Source: Herpetosiphon sp042688385
GTDB lineage: Bacteria > Chloroflexota > Chloroflexia > Chloroflexales > Herpetosiphonaceae
DNA length: 64,000 nucleotides
Assembly (NCBI RefSeq): GCF_042688385.1
Contig: NZ_JBHUPY010000004.1
Coordinates: 62,001-126,000, forward strand
Direction of reading: 5' to 3'
Below, one piece after another: positions 44,272-52,345 of this stretch. Below the pieces are notes generated by a model. That model saw nothing but the letters and a program-made list of their open reading frames with translations, was not told the origin of the DNA and searched no databases. Made by a program: the position numbers and the translations under genes. The stretch's first letter is position 1, and every line of letters starts with the position of its first letter.

Positions 44272-45663
44272 ATGACCATCTATCAGCATACAATTCGCCA
44301 AAACCGTTATCAATTTGATTCGCTCAAAACTCTTTTGGCCAAGGCAACCCCTGAGCGTTCGGGCGATGCCTTGGCTGGCTTGATCGCTGCCAATGCAGAG
44401 GAACGAGTGGCGGCGCAATGGTGTTTGGCCGATCTGCCATTAACCACGTTTCTTAATGAAGTGGTGGTTCCCTACGAAGAAGATGAAGTTACCCGCTTGA
44501 TCATCGATAGCCATGATCAACAGGCATTTGCGCCAATTCGCCATTTGACGGTTGGCGGTTTGCGCGAGTGGCTGCTTGATTATCGTACCGACAGCCAGCA
44601 ATTGGCGGCGGTTGCAGCAGGCATTACGCCTGAGATGGCGGCTGCAGTTGCCAAAATTATGCGCAACCAAGATCTGATTGCGGTTGCCAAAAAATGCCAG
44701 GTTATTACCCGCTTTCGCAATACCTTGGGCTTGGCGAGCCGTTTCTCATCGCGTTTGCAGCCCAACCATCCAACTGATGATCCGCAGGGAATTGCGGCAG
44801 CTATTTTTGATGGCTTGTTGTATGGCTGCGGCGATGCGGTGATTGGGATTAATCCGGCGACCGATAGCCCGCAAGCCATGACCAGCTTATTGCATTTAAT
44901 TGATGAATTGCGTCAGCGTTATGCCATCCCTGTGCAATCGTGTGTGTTGGCCCATATCACCACTGCGTTGCAGGTGATCGAGCGTGGCGCTCCGGTTGAT
45001 TTGGTGTTTCAATCGATTGCTGGCACCGAGGCTGCCAACCGCAGTTTTGGCATCGATTTAGCGCTCTTGAACGAAGCCAATCAAGCAGCTCGTTCGTTGG
45101 GGCGTGGCACAGTTGGCAATAATGTGATGTATTTTGAAACTGGCCAAGGCAGTGCGCTTTCGGCCAACGCGCATCATGGCGTTGATCAACAGACCTGCGA
45201 GGCGCGGGCCTATGCTGTGGCGCGGGCCTTTGAACCGTTGTTGGTCAACACAGTGGTGGGTTTTATCGGCCCTGAATATCTCTACGATGGCAAGCAAATT
45301 ACCCGCGCAGCCTTGGAAGATCATTTTTGTGCCAAATTGTTGGGCCTGCCGATGGGCTGCGATGCCTGCTATACCAACCATGCCGAGGCCGACCAAAACG
45401 ATATTGATAATTTGCTGGTATTGTTGGCAAGCGCTGGCTGTACCTATGTGATGGGCGTGCCTGGCGCTGATGATATTATGCTGAATTATCAAAGCACCTC
45501 CTATCACGATATTCGTTTTGTGCAAAGCAGCTTGGGCTTGCGGCCAGCGCCAGAGTTTGAAACATGGCTGCAACAGCTTGGCATCGTCGATCAAGCAGGA
45601 TTATTGATTGCCAACGAGCGCCATCGTTTATTGCAATCAGCAGCTCAGTTAGGAGGCTGGTAA
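44272..45663 (+). CDS. eutB: Ethanolamine ammonia-lyase large subunit
   Basis: Catalytic TIM-barrel subunit, 463 aa, of the adenosylcobalamin-dependent enzyme that converts ethanolamine to acetaldehyde and ammonia. Characteristic stretches: LYGCGDAVIGINPATDSP, ITTALQVIERGAPVDLVFQSIAGTEAAN (split), GNNVMYFETGQGSALSANAHHG and GLPMGCDACYTNHAEADQND. GTAGGAGG lies before the ATG. It overlaps eutC by one base. No microcompartment shell, EutA reactivase, transporter or aldehyde dehydrogenase lies nearby, which suggests free cytosolic catabolism for nitrogen or carbon. Confidence 0.96.
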   Translation: MTIYQHTIRQNRYQFDSLKTLLAKATPERSGDALAGLIAANAEERVAAQWCLADLPLTTFLNEVVVPYEEDEVTRLIIDSHDQQAFAPIRHLTVGGLREWLLDYRTDSQQLAAVAAGITPEMAAAVAKIMRNQDLIAVAKKCQVITRFRNTLGLASRFSSRLQPNHPTDDPQGIAAAIFDGLLYGCGDAVIGINPATDSPQAMTSLLHLIDELRQRYAIPVQSCVLAHITTALQVIERGAPVDLVFQSIAGTEAANRSFGIDLALLNEANQAARSLGRGTVGNNVMYFETGQGSALSANAHHGVDQQTCEARAYAVARAFEPLLVNTVVGFIGPEYLYDGKQITRAALEDHFCAKLLGLPMGCDACYTNHAEADQNDIDNLLVLLASAGCTYVMGVPGADDIMLNYQSTSYHDIRFVQSSLGLRPAPEFETWLQQLGIVDQAGLLIANERHRLLQSAAQLGGW

Positions 45664-46439
45664 TGGCCGAACAACCAGAAAGCGAGCAACTTTGGCAACG
45701 CCTGCGCCAATTTACTAATGCGCGGATTGGGCTTGGTCGGGTTGGCGATGGCTTGCCAACCAAGGCCCATTTGGCCTTTCAACAAGATCATGCTTTGGCG
45801 CGTGATGCGGTGCATGCCCAAGTTGATTTTGCGGCGCTGGCTAATGCAATACAAGCTGAATTCCCGCACATTCTCAGGCTCAAAAGCGCAGCTGTGGATC
45901 GCGCTAGCTATCTCAAGCGGCCAGATTTGGGTCGTATGCTGGATGCTGATTCGCGCCAACAGCTTGAGACATTAAAGTCTGCGCCAGCGACTATAGCCTT
46001 GGTAGTCGCCGATGGCTTATCGGCGGTGGCGATTGAGCGCCATGCTGCACCATTGCTCAAACTAATCAAGCAGCAATTGAGCGAGCTTGGCTGGTCGCTG
46101 GCTCCGTTGAGCCTAGTTGAGCAAGGGCGGGTGGCGATTGGCGACGAGATTGGCGCATTACTGCGCGCCGAGTTGGTCGTGATTCTGATTGGTGAGCGGC
46201 CTGGCTTGAGCGTTGCCGATAGTTTGGGCATGTATTTAACTTATGCGCCGCAGCGTGGCCGTAACGATGCAGAGCGCAACTGCATCTCCAACATTCACCA
46301 GCAAGGCTTGAGCTATGCCGCCGCCAGCGAATTATTGGTCTATTTGTTGGGCCAAGCGCGCCAACGGCGGCTGACCGGAGTTGGGTTGAAAGATGAGCGC
46401 CAACGCCTGAGCCAACCCACGAACCCAAGCCTTGAATAA
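45663..46439 (+). CDS. eutC: Ethanolamine ammonia-lyase small subunit
   Basis: Small subunit, 258 aa, that completes the cobalamin-binding site of EutB. ATG 45663 overlaps the eutB stop as TAATG, with AGGAGG upstream; the longer frame back to 45564 lies inside eutB. Family segments: NARIGLGRVGDGLPT, LAFQQDHALARDAVH, ALVVADGLSAVA, VVILIGERPGLSVADSLGMYL (split) and RNCISNIHQQGLSYAAA. Confidence 0.96.
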   Translation: MAEQPESEQLWQRLRQFTNARIGLGRVGDGLPTKAHLAFQQDHALARDAVHAQVDFAALANAIQAEFPHILRLKSAAVDRASYLKRPDLGRMLDADSRQQLETLKSAPATIALVVADGLSAVAIERHAAPLLKLIKQQLSELGWSLAPLSLVEQGRVAIGDEIGALLRAELVVILIGERPGLSVADSLGMYLTYAPQRGRNDAERNCISNIHQQGLSYAAASELLVYLLGQARQRRLTGVGLKDERQRLSQPTNPSLE

Positions 46440-46521
46440 CGCTTGGTAGAAAATGTCAAATTTTGCGACCGTCAGTTTGCTATGCTGTTGCTATCACTTG
46501 AATGTAAAAGGAGCAACAGCG

Positions 46522-46641
46522 ATCCTACGGCGCAAAAAAATCTTGTTAAGCGGATTGATCGTGCTTGGTTTGGCCCAAATTTGGCAAAGTACTCCAGTTG
46601 CCGCCGATAGCGTTGTGGTTGGCACTGGCACGCCCGCCAGC
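46522..46641 (+). pseudogene. 5' remnant of a secreted protein gene, cut off by repeat copy F
   Basis: AAAAGGAG at 46506-46513 is followed 8 bp later by ATC where a start codon should be. The frame then encodes a good signal peptide: basic LRRKK, hydrophobic ILLSGLIVLGLAQ, and a processing region STPVAAD, followed by SVVVGTGTPAS, which resembles the mature start of beta-helix surface proteins. At 46642 the sequence turns directly into a nested-palindrome element in reverse orientation, and the frame runs on through it to no purpose. I read this as a dead gene: start codon lost and the body replaced by the element. Confidence 0.6.
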
Positions 46642-46795
46642 TTTAACACTGTGGTTCTTGCGCAATGCGTCGGTAAAACCAGTGCTCCCCCTCGCCCGCG
46701 TTTTCGTGGGCGAGGGGACTGGGGGGTGAGGGAACATGATTGCCAATCCACTGTACCAATACAAATAGCCCATAGCCAATTCACCCTTCGTGGAT
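46642..46795 (-). repeat. Nested-palindrome element, copy F (truncated, reverse orientation)
   Basis: Only the linker, one GC-rich hairpin (CCCCTCGCCCGCG / CGTGGGCGAGGGG) and one outer arm are present; the other half is missing at the junction with the gene remnant. The linker, read on the minus strand, matches copies A, D and G closely. Confidence 0.75.
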
Positions 46796-46803
46796 CGATT
46801 GCG

Positions 46804-47907
46804 CTAGTCTTGTTTGAGGGCTTGCAATTGCTCGGCAAAATGTTTAGCCTGGGCTGGGTTTGCCGTTTTAAGATAATTGACATAAGCATTTAATAAGGCC
46901 AAGGCTGGTTCGGTTTGGCCTTGCTGCCACAAAACCTGGCCCAAATGCCAGCCCGCCAAATGGAAAATTGCCGGATCATTGCGGCTTTCGGCCAATTGGC
47001 GTGTGCGTTCGAAACAGGTGCTTGCCGCAGGCAATTGATTTAATTCGACATAACGCAAGCCGACTGTGCCAAACGCATAGCCTTTGCCAAAGCCATCAGC
47101 CTCGTTGGTTGCTGGCTCGCTGGCCTGATCGGCATAAATTTGCTTGGTTAGGGCCAGTTTTTGTTGATAATAGGCGGCTGAACCTTTGGCATGGCGATTG
47201 TTGCGATAGCCCCACATCCAGCGGCCCCAACGCAAACTCATAATCACAATAATGTCGGCAATCACATAGCACACAAATGCGCCGACTGGTGGATTGGTGG
47301 TGTGTAGCAGGCCATTGAGCGGGTTCAGATCCCAGCGCCAACAGCCAAGCCAGGTGCCCATTAATTCGATGTAGAGCACCAAAAAGCCCATAATGAGGTG
47401 CAAAAGCTGCGCCCGAAAAAGCAGCAGAATCAGGCTAAACCCGAGACCAAAAATCGCGCTCAGGCTATCATCAAAGAGCAGCCAAGCCCCCAGAAATAGA
47501 CTTGCATGGCCAAATAGCAAGCCCCAACGAAGCTTTTGGGTGCGTTGCTTAACCCAATCCAATTCGCTGATCAGCAGACCTGTGCCGAGCAAAATTGCAT
47601 GGCCAAACGGCACATAGATGGGAATTGCTGCAAATTTATACGTATAGAGTTCGAGCAGCAAACTAAATACATATTCGCCAAGCGCCGAGAATGGCACAAA
47701 TACGAGGGCAATTAGGCGCTGGTCGGGGCGCAAATGATAAAGCATCAAGCCAAAATAGAGTGGTGCAGCTATGTTGCTGATAATTTGGCCGTTGAAGCCT
47801 TGGACGTTGAGCCACGCCGAATCATTGAATAAGGCGAAGAGCACGATTGGCCAAAATCCAAGGATCAGGCCAATCTGCCAACGCTGTGGTTTGCTGCTTG
47901 CCGCCAT
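46804..47907 (-). CDS. Polytopic membrane protein with C-terminal TPR-like domain
   Basis: Protein of 367 aa, AGGGAG before the ATG. Roughly residues 10-245 contain seven to eight membrane helices. Conserved-looking polar motifs sit at membrane borders: IYVPFGHAILLGTGLL, GTWLGCWRWDL and NPPVGAFVCYVIAD. The same order (xPFGH, GTxLGxWxW, NPPxGxxxxYxxxD) occurs in an uncharacterised bacterial membrane family I remember but cannot name. Residues about 270-365 form two TPR-like helical pairs (FGTVGLRYVELNQL, HLGQVLWQQGQTEPALALLN). It starts only 8 bp after the truncated repeat F region on the other strand. Confidence 0.75.
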   Translation of the reverse strand: MAASSKPQRWQIGLILGFWPIVLFALFNDSAWLNVQGFNGQIISNIAAPLYFGLMLYHLRPDQRLIALVFVPFSALGEYVFSLLLELYTYKFAAIPIYVPFGHAILLGTGLLISELDWVKQRTQKLRWGLLFGHASLFLGAWLLFDDSLSAIFGLGFSLILLLFRAQLLHLIMGFLVLYIELMGTWLGCWRWDLNPLNGLLHTTNPPVGAFVCYVIADIIVIMSLRWGRWMWGYRNNRHAKGSAAYYQQKLALTKQIYADQASEPATNEADGFGKGYAFGTVGLRYVELNQLPAASTCFERTRQLAESRNDPAIFHLAGWHLGQVLWQQGQTEPALALLNAYVNYLKTANPAQAKHFAEQLQALKQD

Positions 47908-48414
47908 ATGTGCTCCCTCGCTAACGAACTAGGCTTATTTTAGCCGAACTAGAGAATTTAAATGGTACAAGCCCAACCATGCAACGAGGCATAGTTAGGC
48001 TTGTTGAAAGTTCGGGCTCCATTTTTTGATCCGCGAAGGTTCAGTTTTTGATCCACGAAGGACACGAAGGACAATAACCGCGAAGAACGCGAAGATCACG
48101 AAGTTAGGCTATTGGCTATTGGCTATTGGATTCATCCTTCATCCCTCATCCTTCATAATTTCGTTATGCTCTGCGCCTCTGTGTTAAAAGTTGTTCCTGA
48201 TGTGGATTTCTGATTTCTACCTTCTGCCTTTTGCTATGTTCTATGTTCTTTGCTCTATGTTCTTTGTGATTTTTGCTTTCATCCTTCAGCCTTCATAATT
48301 TCGTTATGCTCTGCGCCTCTGCGTTAAAGGTTGTTCCTGATATGGATTTTTGATTTCTGCCTTCTGCCTTTTGCTTTCATCCCTCATCCCTCATCCCTCA
48401 TAATTCATCCTTCG
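47908..48414. repeat. Intergenic modular repeats
   Basis: No gene is seen. Modules: GATCCGCGAAGG and GATCCACGAAGGACACGAAGG near 48030-48070, ACCGCGAAGAACGCGAAG near 48080, GGCTATTGGCTATTGG near 48108, CTCTGCGCCTCTGTGTTAAA and CTCTGCGCCTCTGCGTTAAA (48172, 48310), a duplicated block GATTTCTGCCTTCTGCCTTTTGC (48215, 48352), ATGTTCTATGTTCTTTGCTC (48236), and CATCCCT tandem repeats near 48378. The block 48150-48230 is largely duplicated at 48290-48372. Confidence 0.75.
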
Positions 48415-50262
48415 TTAGCGTTGCCGCCCCATGCGTTGGCCAACTTGGGTCACGATCTCGCTGACGCTGAAGGTTGCGTAGGCCGTGCCGCCAGCGTTGG
48501 CAGTCGTTTGGGCATAGCCGCTGGCTCTGGTTTCGAGTGTGCCGCCACTATTGATCGTATAGCTTGCGGCTTGTTGCAAGGCTGGCGACGAGAAGACCAA
48601 GGCTTGATATTGTTTGCGTGGCGTAAAGCTCACAAGCGCTTGACCAGATTGATCGAGAATTTGCACAAGGTTGCCAGCAGCTTGCGCTGAGCTATAGTTG
48701 ATTAGTACTGAAGCTTGGGTTGAATTGCTATCTGGCGCTTGCACCATGCCTGCGCTGCCAGCGGCAACCAAGGTTCCGCCATTCAAGGCAAAGCCGCCAT
48801 CGTAATCCAACGCGCCGTTCATTTGCGCGGTTGGCCCATGCACCAACACCAAGCCAGCGTTCATCACAATCGAACCATTGGCATCCAAGCCGTCGCCAGC
48901 AGCATCGACGACCAGCGTACCGCCGTTGATATACAAGAAATAATTGCCAGCAGCAAAACTATCGTTGCGGCCTGGCCGACCCATGCTAGCGCCTTGCATG
49001 CTCGATCCATCGCCACCAGCCACGTTCACGCCATCGTCTTGGGCTACCAAGCTAATGTTGCCAGCATTGATCGTAATCACGGCGCTTTCCAAGCCCTCGT
49101 AGGAGTTGCTGATCGTCAGATCGCCGCCGTTGATTGTGAGTGTGGCATCGGCATGTACGCCATCGTCGCCAGCAGCAAGGCCGATTGTGCCAGCATTGAT
49201 CGTCACATTGCTATCGGAATGGATCGCATCTTCGGCTGCATCAATCGTGATTGTTGCCTCGGCAATAACCAAATTTTGGCCCGCCTTCAAGCCTTTGGCT
49301 GAGGCATCGGCGTTGATGCTTGTGCTACTGCCGCCACCTGCGCTAATCGTCAGCTCGCCAGCATCGATCAAAATATCGGTGATTGCGCTCAAGCCATCGC
49401 CACCAGCCGTGACATTCAACTTGCCACCAGCAATCGAAATATAGCCTTTGCTGGGATCTTCTTCATTATCAGCGGTTAGGCCATCGCCTTGGGCATTGAT
49501 GCTAATTGTGCCACCGTTGACCACCAGATAATCTTTGCCTCGCAAACCATCATCCAGTGCGGTGATGTTGATTGTGCCACTGTTGATGATTAAGCCATCT
49601 TTGCTGCTAATGCCATCGTTGCCATTGGCCTGAATCGTCAAACTACCATTGCCATCAATCGAAAGATCGGCCTTGCTGTAGAGCGTCGCATTGGGCAAAT
49701 CTTCAGTGGTTGTTGCATTCGCCGACGCATCGACCGTATCGGAAAGTGTATTTTGGCTGTCATCGGCCAGAATAATCGCCACCTGTTCCGCTTGCATAAT
49801 TGCAATTGGCGCGCTGCTGGAGCTATGAATCGTTACGCCATTCAAAATTAAGCGCACTAAATCTTGGTCGGTGGTATTCACAATAATTTGGCCATCGCTG
49901 AGCTTGCCACTGAGTTGATAGCTGCCCGCTGCGCTAATTGTGGCGGTCGTGCCGTCGATCTTCACATTTGGGTTATTGGCGCTGATGCTGCTATCGTTGA
50001 GCTTAATCTCTACCAAATCGGCATGTTGCCAAGCCAAATCGGCGGCTGTGTCGTGAGGCGTGGCTTTACTCGCCAGCGCTTCATCAATTGATGCGACGGT
50101 TGGCACGACGCTGGTTGGGTTACTCGCTGTGGCTGAATTTGAACTTACAGCTTGACCGCTACTAGCCGAATTGACGGTAGTTGTAGCTGTTTGGTTCGTC
50201 GAACAGGCGGTTAATATGGCAACCAGCATGCTGGTGATTAATGCTCTGGCAAATGGTTTCAT
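48415..50262 (-). CDS. DUF4353-type carbohydrate-binding lipoprotein
   Basis: Secreted lipoprotein of 615 aa; ATG 50262 has GGAG 8 bp upstream and directly precedes the signal (SMLVAILTACS). After a Ser/Thr/Asn linker comes a long right-handed beta-helix made of about 20 short rungs of the form DGLIINSGTINITALDDGLRG, with recurrent Asp-Asp/Asp-Gly turns. This matches the DUF4353 (carbohydrate-binding domain-containing) family. The C-terminal region SFTPRKQYQALVFSSPAL is also typical. The Asp-Gly turns may bind calcium. Its role is likely surface attachment or binding; the ligand is unknown. Confidence 0.85.
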   Translation of the reverse strand: MKPFARALITSMLVAILTACSTNQTATTTVNSASSGQAVSSNSATASNPTSVVPTVASIDEALASKATPHDTAADLAWQHADLVEIKLNDSSISANNPNVKIDGTTATISAAGSYQLSGKLSDGQIIVNTTDQDLVRLILNGVTIHSSSSAPIAIMQAEQVAIILADDSQNTLSDTVDASANATTTEDLPNATLYSKADLSIDGNGSLTIQANGNDGISSKDGLIINSGTINITALDDGLRGKDYLVVNGGTISINAQGDGLTADNEEDPSKGYISIAGGKLNVTAGGDGLSAITDILIDAGELTISAGGGSSTSINADASAKGLKAGQNLVIAEATITIDAAEDAIHSDSNVTINAGTIGLAAGDDGVHADATLTINGGDLTISNSYEGLESAVITINAGNISLVAQDDGVNVAGGDGSSMQGASMGRPGRNDSFAAGNYFLYINGGTLVVDAAGDGLDANGSIVMNAGLVLVHGPTAQMNGALDYDGGFALNGGTLVAAGSAGMVQAPDSNSTQASVLINYSSAQAAGNLVQILDQSGQALVSFTPRKQYQALVFSSPALQQAASYTINSGGTLETRASGYAQTTANAGGTAYATFSVSEIVTQVGQRMGRQR

Positions 50263-50434
50263 GCAAAAACTCCACAATAGAATTCAAGCTTGAGCAAATT
50301 AGCTGCTCAAACGTTTAATCTATGGGTAATTCTAGCCAGCAAGTGTGAGGAACTAATGAAGAGATTGTGTAGGTGCTGTGTGCGATGCGCTGTATACTGG
50401 ATTTGCATCTATCCTGTGGTCAAGGAGTCGGACT

Positions 50435-51961
50435 ATGCCAACCCATCCATTAACCTTGCTCGAGCCGCGGCTCCGTTCATTGTTGCCAGCAATGTTATAT
50501 GCCTCAGTTTGGGTCGAGCCAATCCCTGAGCGCTTAATTCAGGTATTTGAGCATTTGCGCACGTTGCGGCGCATGCTTGGCGATTATGTGCCGCGGTTTG
50601 TGGCCGAAACGCCGCCAACGCCAGGTATCGCGCGTTCTGCATGGCAAGAGGGCACGTTAATGTTTACCGATTTGGCGGGCTTTACCAGCTTGATGGATGC
50701 CCACGGTGATGCGCAAGCCACCGATCAAGTGCTGAATGTGTTGAATACCTATTTTGCCCAGATGGTCGAAATTATCAGTAAATCTGGCGGCAATTTATTG
50801 GAATGGACTGGCGATGCGATGTTGGTGCAGTTTCCTGCTGATGGTGAGCGCAACCATACCGCGCTGGCGGTACGGGCTGGGCTGCGGATGCAGCGGGCAA
50901 TGAGCCAATTTCATCAATTAACTACACCCCAAGGAATTATCTCGCTTGGCATGCGGATTGGCCTGCATCGTGGGCGTTTTATTGCCGCTGATCTTGGCAC
51001 GCCTAAACGCATGGAATATGTGCTGTTGGGCGAGGCGGTGCAAATCACCAAATATGCTGAGGGTGCTGGTGAAGTTGGCCGTGTCTGTTTGAGCCAAGCT
51101 GCGCAACAAGCAATTGCTGGTTTGTATCGCTGTGAGCCATTGGCCGATGGCTATGCCTTGGTCTGTGATGATTTGGCCGAGCAAACCTTGGGCGAGTACG
51201 ATATTGCGCCGACCAAACGTCGCCAAGCTGGCGGCTTTTTGCTCGATCGCAGCGTTGAGGCGTTGGTGCGCGAAATTGAAGAAATGTTGACCGCGATTGA
51301 GCCATTGGCCAGTTTTCTGCCGTTATCGGTGTTGGGTTTGTTGGTCGAAACCGCTGCTCAGCGCAAAGTGCCGCCACAATGGCTCCAACTGCCAGTCATT
51401 TATATGAACCTGAGCGGCATCAGCGACGCGCCCGAATATCTCGATCCTGCCGAAGAACCATTGTTGGTCACCGCCTATTCGCGAATTTTTGCCTTGATTA
51501 ATGCAGCAGTGGAGACGACAGGCGGTATGCTCAAAAACGTCACCTACGATAAATCTGGCTCAAATATTTTGATTCATTTTGGCGTAACTGGGGCACATGT
51601 TGATGATGCTCTGCGGGCGGCCCAAACTGCGCTTACAATCCAGCGCTTAGTTGAACAATCGCCTAAATTGCATTTTCGCAACTATCAACAACGCATTGGT
51701 TGCAAAATTGGCCTCGCCTATGGCCCAGCCTTTGCCGCCGAAATTGGCGAGCCACGCGGGCGACGCGAGTTTAATTTGCTTGGCGATGTGGTCAATACTG
51801 CTGCACGTTTGATGGCCGCCGCCGAACCTGGCCAGATTTTGCTTGAGCCTGGTTTGCAGCAGTTGATTCATAGCCGGCTGCGTTGTGTCGATTTGGGTAC
51901 GATTCAGTTGAAAGGCAAAGCTAGTCCAACTCCGATTTTTAGCCTACATCCTGCTGAATGA
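50435..51961 (+). CDS. Soluble tandem-domain class III adenylate/guanylate cyclase
   Basis: Protein of 508 aa; ATG 50435 has AAGGAG upstream. Two cyclase homology domains lie at about residues 70-225 and 318-490. Domain 1 keeps the two metal-binding Asp (Asp79 in MFTDLAGFT, Asp127 in WTGDAMLVQF) but has lost the transition-state Asn/Arg motif (LGEAVQITKYAEG). Domain 2 has lost both Asp (YMNLSGIS; YDKSGSNILIHFG) but keeps GDVVNTAARLM. The halves are therefore complementary, as in mammalian soluble adenylyl cyclase, giving one active site per chain. No membrane segment or sensor domain is present. ATP versus GTP preference cannot be settled by eye. Confidence 0.88.
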   Translation: MPTHPLTLLEPRLRSLLPAMLYASVWVEPIPERLIQVFEHLRTLRRMLGDYVPRFVAETPPTPGIARSAWQEGTLMFTDLAGFTSLMDAHGDAQATDQVLNVLNTYFAQMVEIISKSGGNLLEWTGDAMLVQFPADGERNHTALAVRAGLRMQRAMSQFHQLTTPQGIISLGMRIGLHRGRFIAADLGTPKRMEYVLLGEAVQITKYAEGAGEVGRVCLSQAAQQAIAGLYRCEPLADGYALVCDDLAEQTLGEYDIAPTKRRQAGGFLLDRSVEALVREIEEMLTAIEPLASFLPLSVLGLLVETAAQRKVPPQWLQLPVIYMNLSGISDAPEYLDPAEEPLLVTAYSRIFALINAAVETTGGMLKNVTYDKSGSNILIHFGVTGAHVDDALRAAQTALTIQRLVEQSPKLHFRNYQQRIGCKIGLAYGPAFAAEIGEPRGRREFNLLGDVVNTAARLMAAAEPGQILLEPGLQQLIHSRLRCVDLGTIQLKGKASPTPIFSLHPAE

Positions 51962-52345
51962 GCCAACTCTCCAAACTATCAAGCCTAATAATTTTGCTTG
52001 AATGTGAGTGAAATTCATGGCTGCATTGGGTAGCGAACTATGCTACGAACGGACAACTGCAGCCAACCCAATTTGTAGTTGCAATCAATGGGCGAGTGCG
52101 CAGCTTCAACAAAGCCAATGGCGTTGCTCCTGCCAACCAGATGAGCCAGCCTCGATCTTTGGTACGAGAGCCTACCTGCTAGATTGAGTGGCTCGCTTTG
52201 TATTTTGAGCGAGGGCAATTCAGCATTATTAACCTAGCCCAAGCAGCTATCAATCAACTATGCTTCCTGCAATTACTGCAATACGGATCAACATTTTTTC
52301 TACTTCGTGATGATTGTTGGATTGTGTTAGGTTGAAAGGTAGTTT
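51962..52345. other. Intergenic region, no feature supported
   Basis: It holds no repeat module of the families seen elsewhere and no credible gene. A small hairpin CTCGCT / AGCGAG (52192-52213) lacks a U-run. AAAGG before 52346 is the SD of the following gene. Confidence 0.6.

Noticed and set aside
44272..46439. Ethanolamine-utilisation microcompartment operon
   Set aside because: Only eutB and eutC are present; no shell proteins, reactivase or regulator lie in the flanking sequence.
46453..46893. 146-codon plus-strand frame as a complete protein
   Set aside because: Only the signal-peptide part is gene-like; the rest reads through a repeat element and into the antisense of the membrane/TPR gene.
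52015..52218. 67-codon minus-strand frame between cyclase and serine hydrolase
   Set aside because: No SD, no family pattern, and no hydrophobic or domain signal.
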